Assembly (NCBI GenBank): GCA_019420585.1
Contig: JAHZGX010000014.1
Location: 38,150-102,149 of the forward strand
DNA: 64,000 bases
Source of the DNA: Prevotellaceae bacterium
Lineage (GTDB): Bacteria > Bacteroidota > Bacteroidia > Bacteroidales > Bacteroidaceae
Direction: 5' to 3'
This document shows, in pieces, positions 16,256 through 25,840 of the stretch. Made by a program: the position numbers and the translations under genes. The notes below the pieces were generated by a model that saw nothing but the letters and a program-made list of their open reading frames with translations, was not told where the DNA came from and did not search any database. The stretch's first letter is position 1. Each line of letters opens with the position of its first letter.

Positions 16256-16720
16256 ATGAGGAGAATTGACCATCTTTTCAGACACAGGCTGGCCACGTGT
16301 GTCATGCTGGTGGTGGTATTGTCCATGTTCACGCACATGGTGGTTCCGCACCATCATCATGCCCGTTACGTGGTGCTCGTCTGCCTGCACGCCCATCATG
16401 CCGAGGCTGGTGAGGACGCGCCGCATTGCCCCGATAGTGGAGTGGATTGCCAGCAGGAGGACGCTGCCGGCTGCCTTCCGTGCGACTCCCTGATGCTGGG
16501 GAACCTGCATTCCGCGCAGCGTAATCTGCATGCTCTTGGTTTGTTGCCTCCCCATCTCTTGTCTTGGCATTCTTTTCTTCCCTTGGGATGGCTTTTCTGT
16601 CCGGCCTCACTTGTGACGTACATCGGAATGGCCGGTCGGCTGCGTACTTTTCGAGAGTTTCTTCCCTGTTCATCTTATGGCCTTATTTTTGGACTTCGCG
16701 CTCCTCCGCGCGGATGCTGA
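16256..16720 (+). CDS. Small His-rich membrane/exported protein at the head of the metal-efflux operon
   Basis: The start at 16256 (MRRIDHLF) is chosen because a -7 box lies just upstream; the longer frame from 16112 runs through the promoter. The 154-residue product has a signal or anchor helix (residues 11-25) leading straight into HMVVPHHHHARY and then CLHAHH, a dense cluster of likely metal ligands, followed by several Cys (PHCPDSGVDC, CLPC). Small His-rich proteins in this position are common before RND metal pumps in Bacteroidota. I infer a periplasmic metal-binding or sensing role; the metal is unknown. Confidence 0.7.
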   Translation: MRRIDHLFRHRLATCVMLVVVLSMFTHMVVPHHHHARYVVLVCLHAHHAEAGEDAPHCPDSGVDCQQEDAAGCLPCDSLMLGNLHSAQRNLHALGLLPPHLLSWHSFLPLGWLFCPASLVTYIGMAGRLRTFREFLPCSSYGLIFGLRAPPRGC

Positions 16721-16804
16721 GAGCGTTTTTGTCTCTTGTCTTCAGTAGGCATGTGACTGCATACTAAGTACTTATCGTAAAAAAGAAGTTCAAAAGGAAA
16801 CAGA

Positions 16805-18319
16805 ATGAAGTACAGAATCCAGTTTATGGCAACCCTGCTTGCTGCGGGGCTGACCGTATCTTGCAATAAGGAACATGAAGACGGCACTGATACTCATGAG
16901 CCGCATGCAGAGAAAATTACACTGACCTCATATGGACGTGTATTGGAGGTTTATTGTGAGGCTGACCCGCTTGTGTCCGGCAGTCAGTCGCAGATGTTGT
17001 TACACTTGACCCGTTTGTCAGATTTCAAGCCCCAGGCTCGGGCACGTGTGTCTGTCACCCTCAATGCTGGTGGCAGTAGGCTGAACTTGCAGGCCGACAC
17101 GCTTGCCCGGCCGGGCGTGTGTGCTTTTGTTGTCCTTCCGCAGAAGGCCGGGAAGGGTGTCCTGACCGTTAATGTGCAGGGCGCAGACGGGCTGCATGAG
17201 CAGGTGGACATTCCCGTGCAGGTTCATGCAGATGCTTCTTCTGCCCACAGTACAATCGAGGCACAGAAACCTCAGGCAGGTGGAAACACTGTAGTGTTCA
17301 GCAAGGAGATGAGTTGGAAGGCTCGTTTCAGTACCGAGGAATGCCGCCGGGAAGCCTTTGGCTCTGCATTCCGTGTCATGGCTCAAGTGGAGCCGACCCA
17401 AGGCGAAGAGCATGTGGTGCCGGCTCAGGTATCGGGTGTCGTGCACATGGGAAGCGTTGTCCCTGTGGAGGGTATGGAGGTTCAGGCTGGCCAGGCATTG
17501 CTCAGCGTGAACGGAGGTACCATGGCTGATGGCAATTTGAGTGTGCGTATTCAGGAAGTTGAAGCCGCTTACCGCAAGGCCAAGAATGAACTGGAGCGCA
17601 AGGAGCCGCTGGCTAAGGAACGAATCGTAAGCCAGAACGACCTGCAGGTCACGCGTGCTGAATATGAAACGGCAAAGGCTCAGTATGAAAGTCTGAAGAG
17701 GTTTTCCAGTCACGGATGCCAGGTAGTCTCGGCTCCCATACGTGGCTATGTGGCTCAGATGAACGTGAAGAACGGGCAATACGTGGAGGAGGGACAGTCG
17801 CTCTTGACGGTCTCTGGTACTCGTTGGCTTACGCTTCGTGCCATGCTGCCCCAGCAATTGTGGAAGACGTTGCCTTGCATCCGCGATGCAAGCATCCGCC
17901 TGCCGGGAACGGATAGCCTGGCAAGCCTTTCCTCCCTTGACGGCAGCCTGCTTTCTTATGCACGGCAGGTCAGTTCGCAGCAGCCCTTGTTGCCGGTCTT
18001 GTTCAGGGTGCGTTATAATACAGCCATGCTTCCCGGCTCGTGGGTGGAGATGTATGTACGGAGCGAGACAAGGAAGCAGGCACTGACGGTACCTGTGGAG
18101 TCGGTCATTGAGGAGATGGGACTCCGTTTCCTGTATGTGCAGTTGACGCCGGAACTCTTTGAGAAGCGCGAGGTGACCACGGGCGCAACGGATGGCCGCC
18201 GCATAGAAGTGCTTACGGGCTTGAAACTCGGTGAGCGGGTGGTGGCCAGCGGTGCAGTGCTGGTGAAGTTGACGCAAGTCTCAGGGGGTGTGGACCCGCA
18301 TGCCGGCCACATGCACTGA
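16805..18319 (+). CDS. RND efflux periplasmic adaptor (CusB/CzcB-like lipoprotein)
   Basis: The 504-residue protein has a lipobox ending VSC at about residue 19. An additional beta-rich domain fills residues 35-140. The adaptor core follows: lipoyl-like half (VVPAQVSGVVHMGSVVPVEGMEVQ), an alpha-hairpin (about 245-305) and the second lipoyl half (SAPIRGYVAQMNVKNGQYV). The C-terminus is VDPHAGHMH, a likely metal-binding tail. It links the inner-membrane pump at 18366 to the outer-membrane channel at 21562. Confidence 0.92.
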   Translation: MKYRIQFMATLLAAGLTVSCNKEHEDGTDTHEPHAEKITLTSYGRVLEVYCEADPLVSGSQSQMLLHLTRLSDFKPQARARVSVTLNAGGSRLNLQADTLARPGVCAFVVLPQKAGKGVLTVNVQGADGLHEQVDIPVQVHADASSAHSTIEAQKPQAGGNTVVFSKEMSWKARFSTEECRREAFGSAFRVMAQVEPTQGEEHVVPAQVSGVVHMGSVVPVEGMEVQAGQALLSVNGGTMADGNLSVRIQEVEAAYRKAKNELERKEPLAKERIVSQNDLQVTRAEYETAKAQYESLKRFSSHGCQVVSAPIRGYVAQMNVKNGQYVEEGQSLLTVSGTRWLTLRAMLPQQLWKTLPCIRDASIRLPGTDSLASLSSLDGSLLSYARQVSSQQPLLPVLFRVRYNTAMLPGSWVEMYVRSETRKQALTVPVESVIEEMGLRFLYVQLTPELFEKREVTTGATDGRRIEVLTGLKLGERVVASGAVLVKLTQVSGGVDPHAGHMH

Positions 18320-18365
18320 ACTGTGTTTGTCAAGTATGTAACCTGAAAAGTAAGAAAGGACAAGC

Positions 18366-21300
18366 ATGGACTTTATCAATCATATCATACGTTTTTCGCT
18401 CCACAACCGCTTGGTGGTGCTGTTGGGATTCGTACTCGTGGTCATCGGAGGCTATTATTCATCAAGGCAGATGGATATTGACGTCTTCCCTGATCTTACT
18501 GCACCCACCGTGGTAATGATGACGGATACCCGTGGCATGACTGCAGAGGAAACCGAGCGGCTGGTCACCTTCCCCATAGAGACCGCAGTGAATGGAGCCA
18601 CGAATGTGCGTCGCGTGCGATCTGCCTCCCAGAATGGATATTCATTCGTGTGGGTTGAGTTTGACTGGGGTACGGACATCTACCGTGCTCGTCAGACCGT
18701 CAGCGAGAAGATGGCGGCCATGGGCGATGAACTGCCGGAAGGCATTACCCCCATCATGGCACCCCAAAGCAGCATCATGGGAGAGATTCTCTTTGTGAGC
18801 ATGCAGGCAGGAGATGCTACCGACATGATGGAATTGCGCACACTAGCCGACTGGATGGTGAAGCCTGCGGTGCTGGCCACGGGCGGCGTGGCTCAGGTGA
18901 CTGTGATAGGCGGTGACTTGAAGCAGTATCAGGTGATGGCCGATGTGGAGAGGATGAATGCCTATGGGGTGACCATGGCGGAACTGGAAGCGGCCGTGAG
19001 TGGGATGAGCATGAACAGCACCGGAGGCGTGGTGCGCCAATATGGAAACGAGTATGACCTGCGGGGTATGGGTCGCACATCGGACTTGCAGGAAATGGGA
19101 TCCACACTGGTGAAGACAATGGATGGGCAGCCGGTGGCCGTGGCCGATGTGGCCAAAGTGCAGATTGGAAGTGCGGTAAAGATGGGCATGGCTTCACATG
19201 ACGGGCATCCTGCCATCATTCTTTCTATTTCCAAGCAGCCGGGTATCAATACTTTGGACGTGACAGAGAAGATTGACCGGAACCTGCAGGACATCAGGAA
19301 GTCATTGCCCACAGACGTGCAACTGGACACCCATGTGTTCCGCCAAGCCGACTTCATACAGGCTTCGGTGGACAATGTGGGCAGGGCATTGCTTGAGGGA
19401 GCGCTCTTTGTGGTAGTAGTCTTGTTCCTGTTCCTAGGCAGTTTCCGCACCACGGTCATCTCCGTGGTGGCCATCCCCATCTCCCTGCTTGGCACTCTGA
19501 TTGTGCTGCATGTCTTGGGCATGGACGTGAACACCATGACTCTGGGAGGCATGTGCATCGCCATTGGCTCCCTGGTAGACGATGCCATCATCGATGTTGA
19601 GAATGTCTACAAGCGGTTGCATGAGAATAGGATACTTCCCGCAGGGGAGAGGCGGAGTGCCATCTCTGTGGTGTATGAGGCTTCCAGTGAGATTCGCTCC
19701 GGCATTCTCAATGCCACCTTCATCATCATGGTGGCTTTCGTGCCTCTTTTCTTCCTGTCGGGTATGGAAGGGCGTATGCTCAAGCCTTTGGGTGTGGCCT
19801 ATATCATTTCGCTTTTCATGTCGCTGGTGGTGGCCATGACACTCACTCCGCTCCTGTGTAATGCCATACTCGCCGATGACCGTTATCTGGAGAAGAAGCG
19901 GAAGGACAGTCCTGTCTCAGCATGGCTGTCCGGCATCTATTCCCGTTCTCTGTGCTGGATGCTGGCACATCAGAAGAGCGTACTTGCCGGTACGACCGGC
20001 ATGCTTGTCCTGGCTGTGGCACTCCTGATGAACATGGGCAGCAGTTTCTTGCCGGAGTTCAATGAAGGAAGCGCGGTGGTATCGGCTGTGGCTCAGCCCG
20101 GAGTCTCGCTTGAAGTCAACGGGCAGTTGGGCAGGATGCTTGAGGAAGAGTTGCTCAAGATACCGGAAGTGTATGGGACAGCGCGGCGCACGGGGCGTGG
20201 CGAACTGGACGAACACTCCCAGAGCACGAACAGTTCGGAACTGGAAGTGAGGTTCCGCCTGGGTAAGCGAACCAGGGAAGAACTCTTCGCGGACATGCGT
20301 GCACGCATGTCCGCCGTGCCGGGAGTGGTGTGCACCATAGGTCAGCCCCTGGGGCACCGCATTGACCACATGCTCTCCGGCACCAAGGCAAATATAGCCA
20401 TCAAGTTGTTTGGCTCGGATCTCAGCCGCATGTTCCTGCTCGGCAATCAGATAAAGAGCACCATAGAGAACATAGAGGGACTGGTGGATGTGGCTGTGGA
20501 GCAGCAGGCAGAGACTCCTCAACTGCAGATACGTGCCAACCGTCAGGCTCTGGCTCATTACGGCATCAGCATGCAGGACTTCAACCGGTATGTAGAACTG
20601 GCTTTCCCGGGCGTAAGACTGGCCGACATATATGAGGGGCAAAGGCGTTATGATCTGGTACTCCGCCTTGACAGCAACTATACGGCCACTGCTGAACAGA
20701 TAGGGCGTTCGCTGATAGACACAGGGAATGGATGCAAGGTGGCGTTGCAGGACGTGGCCGACATCGTGTCGGCAGGAGGTCCCAGCAGCATCTCCCGTGA
20801 GAATGTACAGCGCAAGTTGGTGGTGCAGGCAAATGTCTCGGGACGTGATGTGGGTAGTGCCGTGGAGGAGATACGGCGCACGCTGGACAGGCAGATTGCC
20901 TTGCCCGAGGGTTATCGGATAGAGTATGGCGGTCAGTTCGAGAGTGCACAGAGTGCGCGCAAGACCCTTTTGCTGGCCACCTTGGGTGCCATACTGGTCA
21001 TTTTCATCCTGCTCTATGGCGAATTCCATGACGTATGGCTTTCTGCCATTGTCCTCTTGGGGCTTCCCCTTGCACTGATAGGAGGCATAATGGCCGTGTT
21101 CTTCTCGTCCGCCGTGGTGAGCATCCCCTCCATCATAGGCTTCATTACCCTGTTTGGCGTGGCCACACGAAACGGCATCCTGCTCATCTCCAGGTACAGG
21201 CACCTTCGGCAGCAGGGCACTGCGCTTCAGGATACGGTGCTGTATGGTTCTGTTGACAGGCTGAATCCCATACTGATGACGGCTCTCACTTCGGCTCTTG

Positions 21301-21485
21301 CCCTCATTCCCCTGATAGTGAACAGTGAGGAGCCGGGCAATGAGATACAGAGCCCGATGGCCGTTGTGGTGCTGGGCGGGCTGGTTTCGTCCACCCTGCT
21401 GAACCTTTTCGTAATGCCTGTCGTCTATCGCTGGTATGCTGCACGTAAGTGGCATGGCCATACCGGTGACGTACTTGGGCAGTGA
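18366..21485 (+). CDS. Heavy-metal RND efflux pump (CzcA/CusA family)
   Basis: The 1039-residue pump shows the full RND plan: one helix at residues 13-30, a large periplasmic loop, six helices from about 340-520, a second loop and a last helix group from about 870. Diagnostic pieces are DVFPDLTAPTVVMMTDTRGM, GSLVDDAIIDVENV in helix 4 and GHRIDHMLSGTKANIAIKLFG in the second porter domain. The last motif resembles the broader cation subgroup more than classical CusA, so I leave the metal open. Proton-driven export from periplasm or inner leaflet is the expected role. Confidence 0.94.
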   Translation: MDFINHIIRFSLHNRLVVLLGFVLVVIGGYYSSRQMDIDVFPDLTAPTVVMMTDTRGMTAEETERLVTFPIETAVNGATNVRRVRSASQNGYSFVWVEFDWGTDIYRARQTVSEKMAAMGDELPEGITPIMAPQSSIMGEILFVSMQAGDATDMMELRTLADWMVKPAVLATGGVAQVTVIGGDLKQYQVMADVERMNAYGVTMAELEAAVSGMSMNSTGGVVRQYGNEYDLRGMGRTSDLQEMGSTLVKTMDGQPVAVADVAKVQIGSAVKMGMASHDGHPAIILSISKQPGINTLDVTEKIDRNLQDIRKSLPTDVQLDTHVFRQADFIQASVDNVGRALLEGALFVVVVLFLFLGSFRTTVISVVAIPISLLGTLIVLHVLGMDVNTMTLGGMCIAIGSLVDDAIIDVENVYKRLHENRILPAGERRSAISVVYEASSEIRSGILNATFIIMVAFVPLFFLSGMEGRMLKPLGVAYIISLFMSLVVAMTLTPLLCNAILADDRYLEKKRKDSPVSAWLSGIYSRSLCWMLAHQKSVLAGTTGMLVLAVALLMNMGSSFLPEFNEGSAVVSAVAQPGVSLEVNGQLGRMLEEELLKIPEVYGTARRTGRGELDEHSQSTNSSELEVRFRLGKRTREELFADMRARMSAVPGVVCTIGQPLGHRIDHMLSGTKANIAIKLFGSDLSRMFLLGNQIKSTIENIEGLVDVAVEQQAETPQLQIRANRQALAHYGISMQDFNRYVELAFPGVRLADIYEGQRRYDLVLRLDSNYTATAEQIGRSLIDTGNGCKVALQDVADIVSAGGPSSISRENVQRKLVVQANVSGRDVGSAVEEIRRTLDRQIALPEGYRIEYGGQFESAQSARKTLLLATLGAILVIFILLYGEFHDVWLSAIVLLGLPLALIGGIMAVFFSSAVVSIPSIIGFITLFGVATRNGILLISRYRHLRQQGTALQDTVLYGSVDRLNPILMTALTSALALIPLIVNSEEPGNEIQSPMAVVVLGGLVSSTLLNLFVMPVVYRWYAARKWHGHTGDVLGQ

Positions 21486-21561
21486 TGGCATTGTCGGTAC
21501 AGGCGCAGTATAATATATAATGTTAGTGCGTAAGCGAATGGTTGTTTCTTGAAATGAAAGA

Positions 21562-22746
21562 ATGATGAAAAAGACAATATGTTTCCTCTGTGGCTTGATT
21601 GCCTTTGCTTTTGCCAGGTCACAGGATATATACACCCCCGTGTTGCAGAAAGTGGAGCAGGGCAGTGCCGCGCTGCAGGTGTTGAAGGGGCAGATGCATG
21701 CCAGGCAGGCTGCTAACCACACAGGTCTGACCCCTGCTGATCCCGAAGTGGAATTCGGTTATTTGTGGAGCCATCCGGCATCTGGCGGAAATCGCAAGGA
21801 TGTGAGTTTCACCCAGCAGTTTGATTTTCCTACGGCCTATGCCGAGCGTGCCAGACTTGCTGGGGAGAATGACCGTGTGGCGGAACTGGACTACAGGCAG
21901 CAGCGGCAGCAGATACTCCTGCAGGCCAAGCAACTCTGTGTGGAGATGGTCTATCAGAACGCATTGCACGAAATATACCTCCGGCAGGCAGACTGGGCAA
22001 AGCAGACCGCTCAGGCGTGCAAACAGATGCTGGATCAAGGCGAGAGCGGGCTGATTGAGTACAATAAGGCCGTGCTGAACCAGATGGAGATGGAGAATCA
22101 GTTGAAGCAGACCGAGGTGACTCGCAGGCAGTTGCAGGCTTCGCTCTCTGCCTTTGCGGGTGGGCAGGACATTGTGCTGGATGCCACGGACTATGCCGGT
22201 CTGTCAGCCTTGCCTCAGGACTTTGATACTTGGTTCAGCCAGGCGGAGTCTGTTAGTCCAGCCCTTCAGTATCTGGGTGCACAGGTGGAGGTGAGCCGGA
22301 GACAGGTGAAAGTGACGCGCGCCCAGTCGCTTCCCAAACTGTCCGTGGGCTACATCGGTGAACTGGTTCCCTCGCAGAAGTACAACGGAGTCACCGTGGG
22401 GATGTCCATACCATTGTGGGAAAACAAGGGACGCATGCGCCAGGCGCGTGCAGAGGTCAGCACTGCACAGATGGCTGCTCAGGATGCCCGTGTGCAGTAT
22501 TATACCCAACTCAGAAGTCTTTATGAGCAAGCCGTGCAGTTGCAGAAAAGCATCGGGGACATGGAAGTCTCCCTGAACCGGAATGCCGATGCCTCTCTCC
22601 TGCAGCGAGCCTATGAGGAAGGCGAGATAACTCTTCTCACCTTCCTGATGGAAAATTCCTATTATCTTTCTGCACGTACGCGTTTGCTGGAGACCCGCAG
22701 GGACTTGGAACTCATCCTGTGTTCACTCTTGGCCTGGCAACTGTAG
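21562..22746 (+). CDS. TolC-family outer-membrane channel of the metal efflux system
   Basis: The 394-residue protein has a cleavable signal and then the TolC-type alternation of long helices and short strands in two repeats (for example LLQAKQLCVEMVYQNALHEIY and RQVKVTRAQSLPKLSVGYIGE). It completes the adaptor-pump-channel tripartite system with the two genes upstream. Its last 24 bases overlap the end of the convergent sulfatase gene. Confidence 0.9.
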   Translation: MMKKTICFLCGLIAFAFARSQDIYTPVLQKVEQGSAALQVLKGQMHARQAANHTGLTPADPEVEFGYLWSHPASGGNRKDVSFTQQFDFPTAYAERARLAGENDRVAELDYRQQRQQILLQAKQLCVEMVYQNALHEIYLRQADWAKQTAQACKQMLDQGESGLIEYNKAVLNQMEMENQLKQTEVTRRQLQASLSAFAGGQDIVLDATDYAGLSALPQDFDTWFSQAESVSPALQYLGAQVEVSRRQVKVTRAQSLPKLSVGYIGELVPSQKYNGVTVGMSIPLWENKGRMRQARAEVSTAQMAAQDARVQYYTQLRSLYEQAVQLQKSIGDMEVSLNRNADASLLQRAYEEGEITLLTFLMENSYYLSARTRLLETRRDLELILCSLLAWQL

Positions 22747-24288
22747 CGGCTTGGGCATTGTCACGGGGAAGAGCGGAGCCTCCCGGTGCTCCCTGTGAGC
22801 AATGTCGATGAGTTGTGACAGGATGCCGGGATAGTCTTGGCTGAGGTCATGGTCCTCATGGATGTCGGTTCCCAAGTCATACAGGGCAGGCTTCCCGCGC
22901 TTGATGACCATCTTCCAGTTGCCGCGTCTCACGGCCACTTGATCCGTTTCGCCGAATTCCCAGTAGAGATGGTCATGGATGGGCTGCTCCATAGGGTGTC
23001 CCTCCAAGGTAGGCAGGAATGAGATTCCGTCAAAGACATCCTCCTCTCCTCGGCTGTAGCGTTGGCTGTAGTCATTGACTCCGATGGCCTCGCAAAGAGT
23101 GGGCATGATGTCCCAGAATGCCATCTGATGAGTCGTCACGCTTCCTTCTGCCACACGTCCCGGCCATCTGACGATGAAGGGGATGCGTATGCCTCCTTCG
23201 TGGCAACTGCGTTTCAGCCCTCGCAATTGCCCGTCCCTGCCAAAGAATGCGGGGTCGGCTCCTCCTTCCTCGTGCGGTCCGTTGTCACTGGAGAATATGA
23301 CGATGGTGTTGTCGGCAAGCCCCTTTTCCTCCAGCTTCTGCATCAGTTGCCCCACGTAGCAGTCTAGGCGTGTAATCATGGCGGCAAACTGTGCATGGGT
23401 GTGCATGGTGGCATTGTAGCGGCTTCCGGTACTGCCCGGGTAGTTTTTGTCTTCCTTGAACTGCTTGATGTAGTGCTGCACGATGCTGTCATCGGGCTGC
23501 ACCAGTTCCGCATGGGGCAGTGTGTAGGTCAGCAGTCCGAAGAACGGCTTCCCCTTTTCCTGCTTCTCCAGCCATTGCATGGCGTGCTGATGAATGAGGT
23601 CGGCGCTGTATTGTGCACGTTTCCTGTAGTCAGGACCGCTCATGGGGTATTGTATGTTGTCTGTCAGAACCTCCCGGCTGACAGACGTATCCCCGTTGGC
23701 ACGGCTGTACTTGTTGAGGAAGTTGGGAAAGTAAAGGTGAGCCTGGTACTGGCAAATGTAGCCGTAGAACTCATCCACACCTCGCTTGTCGGGTGTGCTC
23801 ACCGAACCTTCGTACCCTCCTGCCCACTTGCCGAACTGTGCCGTGCTATACCCCAGATCCTTCATGATTTCCGGGAGCACTACATGTGCCGTGTCCAGCG
23901 GGTGCTGCCCAGTGACTGCATATTCCTGGTTGATGCCATAGGTCACCTTGCCGCTCCAGTATTCCCAGTTGCCGCGTATGGCGCAGTGCCCCGTGTGCTG
24001 CCCTGTCATCAGGCTTGCGCGGCTGGGTGCGCTGACCGGGCTGCCCGCATACGCCTGTGTGAAGAGCATCCCTTGGCTGGCCAGGCGGTCAATGCAGGGA
24101 GTCTGTATGTACGGCTGTCCGTAGCAGGCCAGGTCGCCATATCCCATGTCGTCACACAGGATGAACAGGATGTTGGGCTTCTCTCCCCTGTGCTTCCCAT
24201 TCTTTCCCTGTGCCTTTTGTGCCTGGCAGTTCCCGCCGGCCATCAAGGCCACGCAGAGTGCCAGAACCGGATGCATGCCGGCCGGCAT
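22723..24288 (-). CDS. Secreted S1-family sulfatase, serine type
   Basis: The enzyme removes sulfate esters from sugars. The signal peptide MPAGMHPVLALCVALMAGG is followed by KPNILFILCDDMGYGDLACY, giving metal-binding Asp46-Asp47. The modification motif SAPSR with LMTG after it places Ser86 as the residue converted to formylglycine, so an anaerobic maturase (anSME) elsewhere would be needed. I prefer the start at 24288, after GAAAGAGG, because the ATG at 24327 would overlap the GH30 gene. It is 521 residues long. The gene pairs with GH30 upstream, suggesting joint action on a sulfated glycan. Confidence 0.93.
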   Translation of the reverse strand: MPAGMHPVLALCVALMAGGNCQAQKAQGKNGKHRGEKPNILFILCDDMGYGDLACYGQPYIQTPCIDRLASQGMLFTQAYAGSPVSAPSRASLMTGQHTGHCAIRGNWEYWSGKVTYGINQEYAVTGQHPLDTAHVVLPEIMKDLGYSTAQFGKWAGGYEGSVSTPDKRGVDEFYGYICQYQAHLYFPNFLNKYSRANGDTSVSREVLTDNIQYPMSGPDYRKRAQYSADLIHQHAMQWLEKQEKGKPFFGLLTYTLPHAELVQPDDSIVQHYIKQFKEDKNYPGSTGSRYNATMHTHAQFAAMITRLDCYVGQLMQKLEEKGLADNTIVIFSSDNGPHEEGGADPAFFGRDGQLRGLKRSCHEGGIRIPFIVRWPGRVAEGSVTTHQMAFWDIMPTLCEAIGVNDYSQRYSRGEEDVFDGISFLPTLEGHPMEQPIHDHLYWEFGETDQVAVRRGNWKMVIKRGKPALYDLGTDIHEDHDLSQDYPGILSQLIDIAHREHREAPLFPVTMPKPLQLPGQE

Positions 24289-24304
24289 GCACCTCTTTCG
24301 TGCA

Positions 24305-25813
24305 TTAGTATTGTGCATAGTAGGCATTCTTCTTTGCCGGTACCAGGTCGGCAGGCCCCATCAGTACACTCATCACGCTCTTGCCCGGTATCTTTACGTT
24401 GGCCACCACGCCCTCTTCCTTGACGATGGATACCGCCTTGTCCTCATTGTTGTTGTTGATGAGCAGCGTTGCCACGGTGCTGTCGGGGTTGAGGAACGAG
24501 ATGCTGTTGATGCCTGCGCAGCCTTTCACCTCTTGTCCTATGCGCCTTGCATCGGGCTGCACCACGGCACTGCTGTGAGCAATGATGTAATAGTGGCTGT
24601 TTCGCGTGATGGTCTTGTAGTTGTTCTGGTCAATGTCCACTGCGCCGTAGCAGGTGGTGCACCCGCCGTCCAGGTTGGGACCTCGCTGCAGGTCAAGCAT
24701 GAAATTCCACACCATCACCGCCCGGCATTCCCTGCTTACGGTATTGTATACCAGTCGGTTCATGTCGGTTAGCAGTCTCTTTTCCAGGTTCCTGCCATCG
24801 TTCCATGTGCCTATGCTGGCTTCGGTGAAGATTACCTCCTTGTCCGGCAGTCTCTTGTTTATGTTGTCCAGTTCGCTCGCCTCGCCTCCGTAGTCGTGCC
24901 AGGCCGATCCCACAACCAGTTCGCTTCCCTCCATCTCTCCACTTAGTACGTTGAACACCTTTACGGGATAGTCCTGCTGGTCTGCCTGGTTGTCATAGTT
25001 CCAGTTATGGTCAAAGCAGTATATCTTGGTGCTCAGCCCGGCTTTCTTGAACGCTGGAGCCAGACATTTGATAAACTGAGCCTCTTCTGACCAGGGCAGG
25101 TACAGGCTGGCACAGTTGCCGTGGTTGAGTGGCTCGTTCTGCGGAGTGACGGCATGGATGGGGATTCCCTCGGCCTGGAAGGCTTCCACGAAGCGTACGA
25201 AGTATTCGGCATAAGTCTGTCTGTATTTTGGAGCCAGGTGCCCGCTGGTCCATGAGTCATGAGGCTTGAGCGAGGAAAGACTCTCCACCTTCATCCACTT
25301 GGGGCATGTCCATGGCGCAGCCATGATTTTCAGGTGCGGGTTGATGGCGAGTATTTCCTTGAGGATGGGGATTACGTAGTCTGTCTCGTCGCTGTAGAGG
25401 CGGAAGTGCTCCAGTCCCGGCTCGTCACAGAGTGAGTATTCCGTGCTGCTGAAGTCGCTGCATCCGATGCTGATGCGTACATAACTGACCCCAAGCCCTT
25501 CCGTTGGCGAGAACGTGTCAAGCAGGAAGGCGTAACGGTCCTTTGGATCCATCTTCATCAGGTTGTAGCATGAACTGTAGGTAATGGCATAGCCGAACCC
25601 GTCCATCGGCTGGTGCAGCGTGTCGGTGCGCAGGGTGATGGAGTTGGCCACCACGCGCTTGGTTGTGCTTACGGTGTGCCGTTCCAGTTTCTTCGTGCCC
25701 TGTGCCGTGGTTGTGTAGGTGCGCACGTTTTCGGCGAGGGTGGCAGATGTGCAGAGGAATGCCAGCAGCAGGCCGGTTCCGCATTTCCCGATGTTCAGAT
25801 ATATTCTCTTCAT
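24305..25813 (-). CDS. Secreted GH30-family glycoside hydrolase
   Basis: The 502-residue protein has a signal peptide (about residues 10-27) and the GH30 (beta/alpha)8 layout: MDGFGYAIT near 70, YVRISIGCSD near 112, and APWTCPKWMK near 166. The predicted acid/base is Glu227 in TPQNEP and the nucleophile Glu331 in FTEAS. A C-terminal beta-sandwich follows, as usual. GH30 covers beta-glucosidase, fucosidase, xylanase and related activities; the substrate cannot be read from sequence. It is followed by the sulfatase, which starts about 17 bases after its stop. Confidence 0.92.
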   Translation of the reverse strand: MKRIYLNIGKCGTGLLLAFLCTSATLAENVRTYTTTAQGTKKLERHTVSTTKRVVANSITLRTDTLHQPMDGFGYAITYSSCYNLMKMDPKDRYAFLLDTFSPTEGLGVSYVRISIGCSDFSSTEYSLCDEPGLEHFRLYSDETDYVIPILKEILAINPHLKIMAAPWTCPKWMKVESLSSLKPHDSWTSGHLAPKYRQTYAEYFVRFVEAFQAEGIPIHAVTPQNEPLNHGNCASLYLPWSEEAQFIKCLAPAFKKAGLSTKIYCFDHNWNYDNQADQQDYPVKVFNVLSGEMEGSELVVGSAWHDYGGEASELDNINKRLPDKEVIFTEASIGTWNDGRNLEKRLLTDMNRLVYNTVSRECRAVMVWNFMLDLQRGPNLDGGCTTCYGAVDIDQNNYKTITRNSHYYIIAHSSAVVQPDARRIGQEVKGCAGINSISFLNPDSTVATLLINNNNEDKAVSIVKEEGVVANVKIPGKSVMSVLMGPADLVPAKKNAYYAQY

Positions 25814-25840
25814 TTCCTTTCTTGTGTTATTGTCAGGTAA

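Noticed and set aside
17018..18277. 419-codon minus-strand frame opposite the RND adaptor
   Set aside because: The adaptor on the plus strand has all expected domains; this frame has none.
19917..21722. 601-codon minus-strand frame opposite the RND pump
   Set aside because: It is a shadow of the pump gene and continues across the gap into the TolC gene without any recognisable domain.
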